NCBI GenBank assembly: GCA_040751755.1
Contig: JBFMHC010000046.1
Span: 1-64,000, forward strand
DNA length: 64,000 nucleotides
Direction: 5' to 3'
Source of the DNA: PFJX01 sp040751755
Lineage (GTDB): Bacteria > Pseudomonadota > Gammaproteobacteria > Burkholderiales > Thiobacillaceae
Shown here piece by piece: positions 17,095-25,225 of the stretch. The notes beneath the pieces are model-generated. The model saw only the letters and a list, made by a program, of their open reading frames with translations. It searched no databases and was not told where the DNA came from. Position numbers and translations under genes: made by a program. How positions within the stretch are numbered: position 1 is the stretch's first letter; each line of letters starts with the position of its first letter.

Positions 17095-18288
17095 ATGAGC
17101 AAAGACTACCTCTTCACTTCCGAATCCGTTTCCGAGGGCCATCCGGACAAGGTCGCGGACCAGATCTCCGACGCCATACTCGACGCCATCCTGGCGCAGG
17201 ACCCGACCGCGCGCGTCGCCGCCGAGACCTTGGTGACCACCGGCCTGGTGGTGCTGGCGGGCGAGATCACCACCCATGCCCAGGTCAACTACGCGAAGGT
17301 GGCGCGCGAGACCGTGCGTTCCATCGGCTACGCCGACCCGCACCTGCGCTTCGACGCAGACGGCTGTTCGGTGCACGTCTGCTACGGCCAGCAGAGCCCG
17401 GACATCGCCCAGGGCGTGGACCGCGCCTCCGACGACTACCTGAACCAGGGCGCCGGCGACCAGGGCCTGATGTTCGGCTACGCCTGCGACGAGACGCCCT
17501 CGCTGATGCCCCTGCCGATCTATCTCTCGCACCGCCTGGTGGAGCGCCAGGCCATGCTGCGCAAGGATGGCCGCCTGCCCTGGCTGCGCCCGGACGCGAA
17601 GTCCCAGGTCACCCTGCGCTACGTCGACGGCAAGCCGCACAGCATCGACACCGTCGTGCTCTCCACCCAGCACCACTCGGAGATGGCGGAGGCCATCGAC
17701 GGCAACAAGCGCATGAAGCAGGCCGCCATCGACGCGATCATCGAGGACATCATCCAGCCGGTGCTGCCCAAGGAGCTGATCAAGGGCGACATCAAGTACC
17801 TGGTCAACCCCACCGGCGTGTTCGAGATCGGCGGTCCGCACGGCGATGCCGGCCTCACCGGCCGCAAGATCATCGTCGACACCTACGGCGGCGCGGCGCC
17901 GCACGGCGGCGGCGCCTTCTCCGGCAAGGACCCGTCCAAGGTGGACCGCTCCGCCGCCTACGCCGCCCGCTACGTGGCGAAGAACATCGTCGCCGCCGGC
18001 CTGGCCAGCAAGTGCCTGGTGCAGGTCTCCTACGCCATCGGCGTGGCGCACCCCACCTCGATCATGGTGGAGACCTACGGCACCGGGAAGGTCTCGGACG
18101 AGAAGCTGACCGAGCTGGTCAAGCAGCACTTCGACCTGCGCCCCAAGGGCATCGTGCAGATGCTCGACCTGCTGCGCCCCATCTACCGCAAGACCGCCGC
18201 CTACGGGCACTTCGGCCGCGACGAGCCGGAGTTCACCTGGGAGGCCACCAACAAGGCGGAGATCCTCAAGGCCGACGCCGGCCTGTGA
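17095..18288 (+). CDS. metK: S-adenosylmethionine synthetase
   Basis: MetK makes SAM from methionine and ATP. The 397-residue protein is full length and carries FTSESVSEGHPDKVADQISD at the N-terminus, the phosphate-loop-like GAGDQGLMFGYA, and the GGGAFSGKDPSKVDRSAAY motif. The ATG at 17095 has an AGGAG site eight bases upstream. It is separated from ahcY by a chemoreceptor gene on the other strand, but together the two genes cover SAM synthesis and SAH clearance. Confidence 0.97.
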   Translation: MSKDYLFTSESVSEGHPDKVADQISDAILDAILAQDPTARVAAETLVTTGLVVLAGEITTHAQVNYAKVARETVRSIGYADPHLRFDADGCSVHVCYGQQSPDIAQGVDRASDDYLNQGAGDQGLMFGYACDETPSLMPLPIYLSHRLVERQAMLRKDGRLPWLRPDAKSQVTLRYVDGKPHSIDTVVLSTQHHSEMAEAIDGNKRMKQAAIDAIIEDIIQPVLPKELIKGDIKYLVNPTGVFEIGGPHGDAGLTGRKIIVDTYGGAAPHGGGAFSGKDPSKVDRSAAYAARYVAKNIVAAGLASKCLVQVSYAIGVAHPTSIMVETYGTGKVSDEKLTELVKQHFDLRPKGIVQMLDLLRPIYRKTAAYGHFGRDEPEFTWEATNKAEILKADAGL

Positions 18289-18300
18289 GCGATGCGGCGA

Positions 18301-18326
18301 CCCTCCCCCCGGCCCGGGGGAGGGCG
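18301..18326. repeat. Short palindrome of the dispersed repeat family after metK
   Basis: CCCTCCCCC and GGGGGAGGG flank a CGGCCC loop between the convergent ends of metK and the chemoreceptor-PilZ gene. It matches the arm of the dispersed repeats at 2285, 3172, 7423 and 25084, and by position could also act as a bidirectional transcription stop. Confidence 0.5.
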
Positions 18327-18327
18327 C

Positions 18328-19974
18328 TCAGGCGCGGTATTCCGGGTTGACCTGGAAGAACTCGAAGATCCGCTTCAGCTCGCGTCGTTCCAGCTCGCCC
18401 ATCGCCTCGAACTCGAGGCCGCACTGGGTGCGCCCGCCGTCCGGGCGCTGCCACCGCACCATGGCGCTCAGCCGCAGGGGAGGCACGTCCTTGTAGGCCT
18501 CGCGGTCCTCACGCGGCGGGAACAGTTCCAGACGCACCGGCTGTTTGGCGTCCAGCGGGGCACCGCAGTTCAGGCGCATGCCGGACAGGCTCAGGTCGTC
18601 GCAGACCGATTCGTGGCGGTGTCCGCCCTGGACCATGCGCACCAGCAGGTGCCGTTGCGCGCGCGGATGGCGCCGCTTCTCGTGCGGCGCGGTCTCGATC
18701 ACGGACTCGTGTTCGAAGGAGAAGCCCTCGATCAGCTGCCGCAGCTGCTCGGTGACCTTGAACAGGTTGTCGCCGACCAGGGCCGTGGTGTCGACCTTGG
18801 CGGAGTTCTCGCCGAGGGTGACGAAGAGGTGGTCGAGGGTGGCGCGCAGGTGGGCGAACTGCCGCAGCTGCTGTTCACTGGCCTGCGAGATGTCGCGGTT
18901 CAGCGCGGCGGTGCCGGTCACCTCGCCGGCCATGGCGGCGATGGTGCTCGCGGTGTCGCCGGCGACCTGCTGGTTCGCCTGCACCTTGTCGACCACCACG
19001 CGCATCGCCGTGCTCACCTGCTGCACCTTGGCGCTCAGCTGGTTGATGATGCCGTTGACCTCGACCGCCGACTGCGTGGTGCGCTCCGCCAGCTTGCGCA
19101 CCTCGTCCGCCACCACGGCGAAGCCGCGCCCCTGCTCGCCGGCGCGCGCCGCCTCGATGGCGGCATTGAGGGCGAGCAGGTTGGTCTGTCCGGCGATGGT
19201 CTTGATCGCGTCGATGATCTGGTGGATCTGCTCCGCCTCGCGCTCCAGGTCGAGCACCTCGCGCGAGGTGCGGTCCACCTCCTCCGCGGTGGCGGCCATC
19301 TCCGCCATGTTCGCCTCCACCGTGCGGATGCTCTGGCGCGCCCGCACCTCGGTGCCGTCCGCCTGCGCCACCGCGTCCTCCGCGAGCGTCTTCACCTGCT
19401 CGGAGAGCTGGTGCAGGGCCTGGGTGGCGCCCTGCACCTCGGATGAGCGCTTTTCCTCCTGGCGGCTGATCTCGGCGATCTCGTGCGAGATCCGGGAGAT
19501 CTGGTAGGCGGACTGGCCCATCTGTTTCCCGCTCGCGTCGATCTCGTGCAGGATGTTGTTGAGCGTGACGCGCATGTGGTTGAAGTCCTTCTCGAGCTCG
19601 CCGATCTCGTCCAGGCTGCTCTGTTCCACGCGGTGCGTCATGTCGCCACCGGCCATGGCGCGCAGGGCCGTGATCAGGTTGCGGATCGGCCGCACCATGC
19701 GCTCGGCGACGAAGCCGATTAGCATGAACTGCAGGGCGAACTCGATGCCCGATTCCCACACCGAGTTGAAGATGTAGGCCTGGTGGTTTTCCGCCAGCCT
19801 GGCCAGCACCTCGGGCGCGGCGCCGCCGGCGCGGGCGATCTCCTCCATCCGGCCCAGTTCGTGCGAGGCGAGCATGCGGTTGTAGATGGTCGTGACCATG
19901 GTCACGACGAAGAAGCCCATTTGCAGCTTCCAGCGCATGCTCAGCGCCAGGAACCAGTTCCTAAACAATTGCAT
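18328..19974 (-). CDS. Methyl-accepting chemotaxis protein fused to a C-terminal PilZ domain
   Basis: A 548-residue receptor with two hydrophobic segments (about residues 15-30 and 78-92) flanking a very short periplasmic loop, a HAMP-like stretch, and the signalling tip QTNLLALNAAIEAARAGEQG. A PilZ domain follows from about residue 430, with the c-di-GMP-binding residues in EKRRHPRAQRHLLVR (RxxxR type) and CDDLSLSGMRL (D/NxSxxG). It should couple c-di-GMP level to chemotaxis or twitching signalling. The ATG at 19974 has GAGGAGA upstream. Because the periplasmic part is minimal, the input is probably cytoplasmic c-di-GMP or membrane state. Confidence 0.9.
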   Translation of the reverse strand: MQLFRNWFLALSMRWKLQMGFFVVTMVTTIYNRMLASHELGRMEEIARAGGAAPEVLARLAENHQAYIFNSVWESGIEFALQFMLIGFVAERMVRPIRNLITALRAMAGGDMTHRVEQSSLDEIGELEKDFNHMRVTLNNILHEIDASGKQMGQSAYQISRISHEIAEISRQEEKRSSEVQGATQALHQLSEQVKTLAEDAVAQADGTEVRARQSIRTVEANMAEMAATAEEVDRTSREVLDLEREAEQIHQIIDAIKTIAGQTNLLALNAAIEAARAGEQGRGFAVVADEVRKLAERTTQSAVEVNGIINQLSAKVQQVSTAMRVVVDKVQANQQVAGDTASTIAAMAGEVTGTAALNRDISQASEQQLRQFAHLRATLDHLFVTLGENSAKVDTTALVGDNLFKVTEQLRQLIEGFSFEHESVIETAPHEKRRHPRAQRHLLVRMVQGGHRHESVCDDLSLSGMRLNCGAPLDAKQPVRLELFPPREDREAYKDVPPLRLSAMVRWQRPDGGRTQCGLEFEAMGELERRELKRIFEFFQVNPEYRA

Positions 19975-20046
19975 GATGCCCGTCTCCTCGATAGGCAGTG
20001 GGTGTCGTTCGTGTCGGGTGCCGGCCGGACTGCAGGCACGGCGCGT

Positions 20047-20052
20047 TATAAT
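20047..20052 (+). promoter_or_regulatory. -10 box of the ahcY promoter
   Basis: A perfect TATAAT lies eight bases before the SAH aptamer begins, placing the transcript start at about 20059-20060. No convincing -35 hexamer is seen at 16-18 bases upstream, so the promoter may need an activator or be weak. Confidence 0.6.
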
Positions 20053-20059
20053 CTGGGCA

Positions 20060-20123
20060 ACCGAGAAGCGCTGCAACCCGTCTTTTTCTGGGCCAGGCTC
20101 GGTCACGCAACGGCGCTTACCTG
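20060..20123 (+). promoter_or_regulatory. SAH (S-adenosylhomocysteine) riboswitch aptamer
   Basis: The leader of ahcY matches the SAH riboswitch consensus. CCGAG (20061-20065) pairs with CTCGG (20098-20102) to form P1. AAGCGC (20066-20071) pairs with GCGCTT (20113-20118) to form the pseudoknot. The conserved GCTGCAAC and GGCCAGGCTCGG core segments and the 3' CAACGGCGCTTACC strand are all present. This class senses SAH and turns on genes that remove it, such as ahcY, which is the next gene. The call comes from direct recognition of the consensus and the pairing. Confidence 0.9.
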
Positions 20124-20195
20124 ACCAACCCGAGCCGGGTCTGGGCGCCAGGTAAGCGCGTCCCGGTCCGGCCACAGTTCATAAGGAGCACTTAC
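20113..20195 (+). promoter_or_regulatory. Expression platform of the SAH riboswitch
   Basis: The aptamer's 3' strand GCGCTTACCT (20113-20122) is perfectly complementary over ten bases to AGGTAAGCGC (20150-20159), so the pseudoknot and a downstream hairpin are mutually exclusive. A small hairpin, ACCCG-AGC-CGGGT, lies in between (20128-20140). The GTAAG of the second strand can also pair with CTTAC (20191-20195) right before the GTG start, next to the AGGAG site at 20184-20188. This suggests control of translation start. Which state is on cannot be decided by eye. Confidence 0.6.
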
Positions 20196-21596
<1,401 letters not shown>

Positions 21597-21617
21597 TCCC
21601 GCCAGCCGGGGCTATGG

Positions 21618-21649
21618 AAAGGCCGCGATCGCAAGGTCGCGGCCTTTTT
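21618..21649 (+). terminator. Rho-independent terminator of ahcY
   Basis: AAAGGCCGCGA (21618-21628) and TCGCGGCCTTT (21637-21647) form an 11-base-pair stem with an 8-base loop, followed by a T-run. The hairpin also gives an A/T run on the other strand, so it may serve the convergent HDOD gene too. Confidence 0.9.
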
Positions 21650-21659
21650 ATTGCCGGCT

Positions 21660-23009
21660 TCAGCGCCCCAGGCCGCCCTCGCCCAGCGCCTCGTTGAAGC
21701 CGAGTGCCCAGGTCAGTGCCTCGATGTGCAGCTGGTTGACGCGGATCGCGTCGAGGTCGCATTGCGCCGCCAGGGTCTCGATGCCGGCCTGGTCGTCCTC
21801 CTCGCAGGCGAGGGCGAGGCGCAGGTAGGGCGCGTACTTGCCCTCGCGGCGCAACAGGGCCTCGGCCACGGGCTCGGGCAGGGTGAGCTGGGCGAGGGCG
21901 TCCTGCATGCTCAGCTCGAACAGGGCGTCGACCACGGAGAGGATGCCCACCACGAACACCTCGTCGCACTCCTTCTGCGACAGCCGGCCCTGCGCCAGGC
22001 GCTCGGCCAGGCGCGCGCGCACCAGGGCGTTCTCGCGCAGGGCCTCGTCGAGCGGGTTGGTCTCCTTGCCGATGCTGAACAGCAGCAGGGTGAGCCAGCG
22101 GTACAGCTCGTCGCGGCCGACGTAGGCCATGGCGCGCTTGACGTTGTCGATCTTCTCGCGCAGGCCGAAGGCGGCGGAGTTGACGAAGCGCAGCAGGCGG
22201 TAGGCGAGGGCCGGGTCGTACCAGGCGATGCCGGCGAGCTCGTCGAAGTCGGCCTGGCGCTTCACGCCGTTGAGCAGTTCCACGACCACCATGCGGTAGG
22301 GCGAGAGGGTCTTCGCGGCCTTCGCCGGGCGGTGCGTGACGAAGTCGCCCTGGAACAGCGCGAAGCCCATGCTCCTGCAGGCCTGGAACAGCTCCAGCGA
22401 GTCGATCTGGCGCGCCACCAGCTGCGCCTCCGGGTGGCGCTGCGCGAGCTGGCGGCTGCGATCCAGGATCTGCGCGGGGTCGAGATCGGCGATGCCATCG
22501 AGGACGATGTAGTTCGCCAGGTCGAGGGCCTCGGGCAGGCCGCGCGCCGCCAGGTCCTGGCCGCAGGCCAGCATCACGCCGCGCTCGCGCAGGCGATGCA
22601 GGGCGGCGAGCACGGTCTCGTGGTCGAACGCCGTGCCCGCGGGCGGGGCGAACAGGATCACCGCGTGCTCCCGGGGCAGGCGGGCCAGCTCGGGGAGATC
22701 CAGCCCGCGCGGGCCGAGCGGCAGGAAGGCGAGCCGCCTGCCCAGCGCCTCACCCATGCGGCCGTCGAGGAAGTGGCCGATCAGGGCGGCGTCGAAGAAT
22801 TTCTCGGCGGCGGCATGCCACTGGCGACCCTGCATGGCGGCGGGGCGCTCCAGCGAGAACTGGTAGGCCGCGACCTGCTGGCGACGGTCCAGTAGGGCCT
22901 CGCGGCGCAGGAAGGAAGGCGGCGCCGGTTCCGCATCAGGGGCCGGCCTTGCCTTTTCGGCCTCCGCCTTGTCGCTGCCCTTCAGAAAACCGAACAGCCG
23001 CGCGAACAT
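21660..23009 (-). CDS. EAL-like/HDOD domain signalling protein (YuxH type)
   Basis: A 449-residue cytoplasmic protein. Residues about 45-245 resemble an EAL fold but lack the EAL/ExLxR catalytic signature, so cyclic-di-GMP hydrolysis is unlikely. Residues about 250-440 form an HDOD domain (LAYRLLRFVNSAAFGLREKI). The N-terminus is an amphipathic basic segment, MFARLFGFLKGSDK. This architecture is widespread in proteobacteria and is thought to work as an adaptor in c-di-GMP or stress signalling. It lies four bases upstream of, and in the same direction as, the end of hemE. Confidence 0.85.
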   Translation of the reverse strand: MFARLFGFLKGSDKAEAEKARPAPDAEPAPPSFLRREALLDRRQQVAAYQFSLERPAAMQGRQWHAAAEKFFDAALIGHFLDGRMGEALGRRLAFLPLGPRGLDLPELARLPREHAVILFAPPAGTAFDHETVLAALHRLRERGVMLACGQDLAARGLPEALDLANYIVLDGIADLDPAQILDRSRQLAQRHPEAQLVARQIDSLELFQACRSMGFALFQGDFVTHRPAKAAKTLSPYRMVVVELLNGVKRQADFDELAGIAWYDPALAYRLLRFVNSAAFGLREKIDNVKRAMAYVGRDELYRWLTLLLFSIGKETNPLDEALRENALVRARLAERLAQGRLSQKECDEVFVVGILSVVDALFELSMQDALAQLTLPEPVAEALLRREGKYAPYLRLALACEEDDQAGIETLAAQCDLDAIRVNQLHIEALTWALGFNEALGEGGLGR

Positions 23010-23012
23010 GGC

Positions 23013-24080
23013 TCAGGCCGCGTGGTACTGGCGGCTCTCGGCGCGCACGGTGTCGACCAGCACGGCGACGTTCTCCGGCGGGGTGAACTGCGAGATGCCG
23101 TGCCCCAGGTTGAACACGTGGCCGCTGCCGGGGCCGTAGCTGGCGAGGATGCGCTTCGCCTCCGCCGCCACCGCCTCGGGCGTGGCCATCAGCACGTTGG
23201 GGTCCATGTTGCCCTGCAGCGCCACCCGGTCGCCGACGCGGCGGCGCGCGTCGCCGATCTCGATGGTCCAGTCCAGGCCCACCGCGTCGGCGCCGCAGGC
23301 GGCGATCTGTTCCAGCCACAGTCCGCCGCCCTTGGTGAAGACGATGCGCGGCACCACGCGGCCGTCGCGCTCGCGCGTCAGGCCGTCCATGATGCGCGCC
23401 ATGTAGGGCAGGGAGAACTCCAGGTAGGCCGCCTGCGAGAGCATGCCGCCCCAGGAGTCGAACACCATCACCGCCTGCGCGCCCGCCTCGATCTGCGCGT
23501 TGAGATAGTCGATGACCGCCTGGGTGGTGACCGAGAGGATGTGGTGGAACAGGTCCGGGCGGCTGTAGAGCATCCGCTTCACCGTCGCGTAGGTGTCGCT
23601 GCCCTGGCCCTCGACCATGTAGCAGGCCAGCGTGAAGGGGCTGCCGGAGAAGCCGATCAGCGGCACCGAGCCGTCGAGCGCGCGGCGGATCTCGCTCACC
23701 GCGTCGACCACGTAGCGCAGCTTGTCGTGCGGGTCCGGCGCGGCCAGCGCGCGGATCTCCCATTCCTCGCGCAGCGGCCGCTCGAACTTCGGCCCCTCGC
23801 CCTGCGTGAAGGACAGGCCCAGGCCCATGGCGTCGGGGATGGTGAGGATGTCGGAGAACAGGATCGCGGCGTCGAGGTCGTAGCGCGCCAGGGGCTGCAG
23901 CGTCACCTCGGTGGCCAGCGACGGGCTCATGCACAGGTTCATGAAGCTGCCGGCGCGCGCGCGTGTGGCGCAGTACTCGGGCAGGTAGCGGCCGGCCTGG
24001 CGCATCAGCCAGGTGGGCGTGTAGTCCGTGGGCTGGCGCAGCAGGGCGCGCAGGAAGGTGTCGTTTCGCAGGGTGGTCAT
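23013..24080 (-). CDS. hemE: Uroporphyrinogen decarboxylase
   Basis: HemE decarboxylates the four acetate side chains of uroporphyrinogen III to give coproporphyrinogen III in haem synthesis. The 355-residue protein has the N-terminal signature PTWLMRQAGRYLPEY and the second signature GFSGSPFTLACYMVEGQGS, with catalytic Asp in FSDILTIPDAMGLG. Lengths and motifs are normal. It is followed by the HDOD gene and preceded by a small membrane protein gene in the same direction. Confidence 0.97.
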   Translation of the reverse strand: MTTLRNDTFLRALLRQPTDYTPTWLMRQAGRYLPEYCATRARAGSFMNLCMSPSLATEVTLQPLARYDLDAAILFSDILTIPDAMGLGLSFTQGEGPKFERPLREEWEIRALAAPDPHDKLRYVVDAVSEIRRALDGSVPLIGFSGSPFTLACYMVEGQGSDTYATVKRMLYSRPDLFHHILSVTTQAVIDYLNAQIEAGAQAVMVFDSWGGMLSQAAYLEFSLPYMARIMDGLTRERDGRVVPRIVFTKGGGLWLEQIAACGADAVGLDWTIEIGDARRRVGDRVALQGNMDPNVLMATPEAVAAEAKRILASYGPGSGHVFNLGHGISQFTPPENVAVLVDTVRAESRQYHAA

Positions 24081-24104
24081 CGGGGCGGGCCTATTCAGCG
24101 GGGG

Positions 24105-24404
24105 TCAGCATTGCAGGCCGTGGCTTGCGCACAGGAAGCGCTTGGCCAGCGCCAGGGCGATCCACAGCCAGAACAGCAGGAAGAAGGCGAGGAAGGGGAT
24201 GTGGGCGTCGATCACCAGGCGCGGCGTGATGAGGCGCACCGCGCGCACCACCGGCCGGGTGACGATCTGCAGGACCCGGTAGAACACGTTGCCGTCGCGC
24301 TGCCTGCCCGCGAGTGCCGCCAGCGCCCCCTGGCCGAGCAGGGCGAAGCCGGCCACCTCGACCAGCGTGCGCAGAATGGAGACCAGGAGCAGATCCGGGG
24401 GCAT
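24105..24404 (-). CDS. Small membrane protein, YggT-like
   Basis: A 99-residue protein with two hydrophobic segments (about residues 8-33 and 65-88) separated by a basic loop reading NVFYRVLQIVTRPVVRAVR. The RP...R...TPR...D pattern before the second helix resembles YggT-family inner-membrane proteins, whose role is not well defined. The ATG at 24404 was chosen because the frame upstream reads through the TPR gene on the opposite strand. It shares a 90-base divergent region with that TPR gene. Confidence 0.6.
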   Translation of the reverse strand: MPPDLLLVSILRTLVEVAGFALLGQGALAALAGRQRDGNVFYRVLQIVTRPVVRAVRLITPRLVIDAHIPFLAFFLLFWLWIALALAKRFLCASHGLQC

Positions 24405-24494
24405 GCCCAATCCTCGTGACAAAGCCCGGCGATTGTAGCTTGCGGCGTGCCCCTCCGGCCGTGAAAATCCCGCCTCCGACACGGAGGCAAGGCC

Positions 24495-25076
24495 ATGGAC
24501 TTCGATCACTGGCGGTTCACTGCGCGCGGCGTGCTCATGGAGTGGCTGCGCCGCCCCGAGGCGGCCATCGCCGCCTACGAGCAGGCGCTGCGTGCCCGCC
24601 CAGACGACCTGCGCACCCTGCGCGGCGTCGCCTGGCTGCACGCGCAGGCGCAGCGCTGGGCGGCGGCGGCGGAAGGGTTCGAACGCGCGCTCGCGCTCGA
24701 TCCCACGCACGCGGACAGCTGGTTCAACCTCGGCTATGCGCGCGAGCGGCTGGGCGCCCGAGAGGCGGCCATCGCCGCCTTCGCGCGCGCCACCGAACTC
24801 AACCCGAGGCACGACCGCGCCTGGTACGGACTCGGCCTGGCGCGCGCGCAGCAGGGCGAACACGCGCTCGCCGCGCAGGCCCTCAGGCATGCGGCGGAAC
24901 TGCAACCCATGAACGGCCCCGCCTGGTTCGCCCTTGGCATGGCCCATCACCACTGCAACGAGCCGGACGAAGTGCGGCGCGTGGTCGAGCACTGCGCCCT
25001 GCATGACCCGCAGGCCGCGCGCAAGCTGGTCCAGGAGGCTAACCGCCCCGACCTGGCGCGCCTGTTGCCGGGCTGA
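24495..25076 (+). CDS. TPR-repeat protein
   Basis: A 193-residue protein built from four to five tetratricopeptide repeats of 34 residues, for example AIAAYEQALRARPDDLRTLRG, SWFNLGYARERLGAREAAIA and AWYGLGLARAQQGEHALAAQ. It has no signal peptide or membrane segment. Proteins of this type act as scaffolds; no partner is suggested by the neighbours. The ATG at 24495 follows an AGGCAAGG purine run. Confidence 0.85.
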   Translation: MDFDHWRFTARGVLMEWLRRPEAAIAAYEQALRARPDDLRTLRGVAWLHAQAQRWAAAAEGFERALALDPTHADSWFNLGYARERLGAREAAIAAFARATELNPRHDRAWYGLGLARAQQGEHALAAQALRHAAELQPMNGPAWFALGMAHHHCNEPDEVRRVVEHCALHDPQAARKLVQEANRPDLARLLPG

Positions 25077-25083
25077 AACCTGG

Positions 25084-25130
25084 TCCCCTCCCCCGGCGGG
25101 GGAGGGCGGAGGGAGAGGGCGGCCTCGCCA
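25084..25130. repeat. Dispersed palindromic repeat after the TPR gene
   Basis: CCCCTCCCCCGGCGGGGGAGGG followed by GGGAGAGGGCGGCCTCGCC. The second part also occurs, in reverse, in the copy inside gshB (GGCGAGGCCGCCCTCTCCC), which shows these copies share more than a palindrome. A short direct repeat (GGAAGAAAGCAAA, twice) lies just beyond it at 25134-25162. Confidence 0.65.
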
Positions 25131-25155
25131 CAGCGGAAGAAAGCAAAACGGAAGA

Positions 25156-25192
25156 AAGCAAACGGCCCGCGCGATGCGGGCCGTTTGCTTTT
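25156..25192. terminator. Strong bidirectional terminator
   Basis: AAGCAAACGGCCCGC (25156-25170) and GCGGGCCGTTTGCTT (25176-25190) form a 15-base-pair perfect stem with a five-base loop. A/T runs on both sides allow it to stop both the TPR gene and the convergent symporter operon. Confidence 0.88.
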
Positions 25193-25225
25193 GCGCACCG
25201 CCCCGGAGGGCGGCGACGGGACCGG

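Noticed and set aside
21660..23009. Active c-di-GMP phosphodiesterase (EAL)
   Set aside because: The EAL fold is recognisable but the EAL/ExLxR and metal-binding residues are missing, so only an adaptor role is supported.
25134..25162. Two copies of GGAAGAAAGCAAA as a possible CRISPR or att repeat
   Set aside because: Only two adjacent copies without spacers, and one is part of the terminator stem. It is more likely a local duplication.
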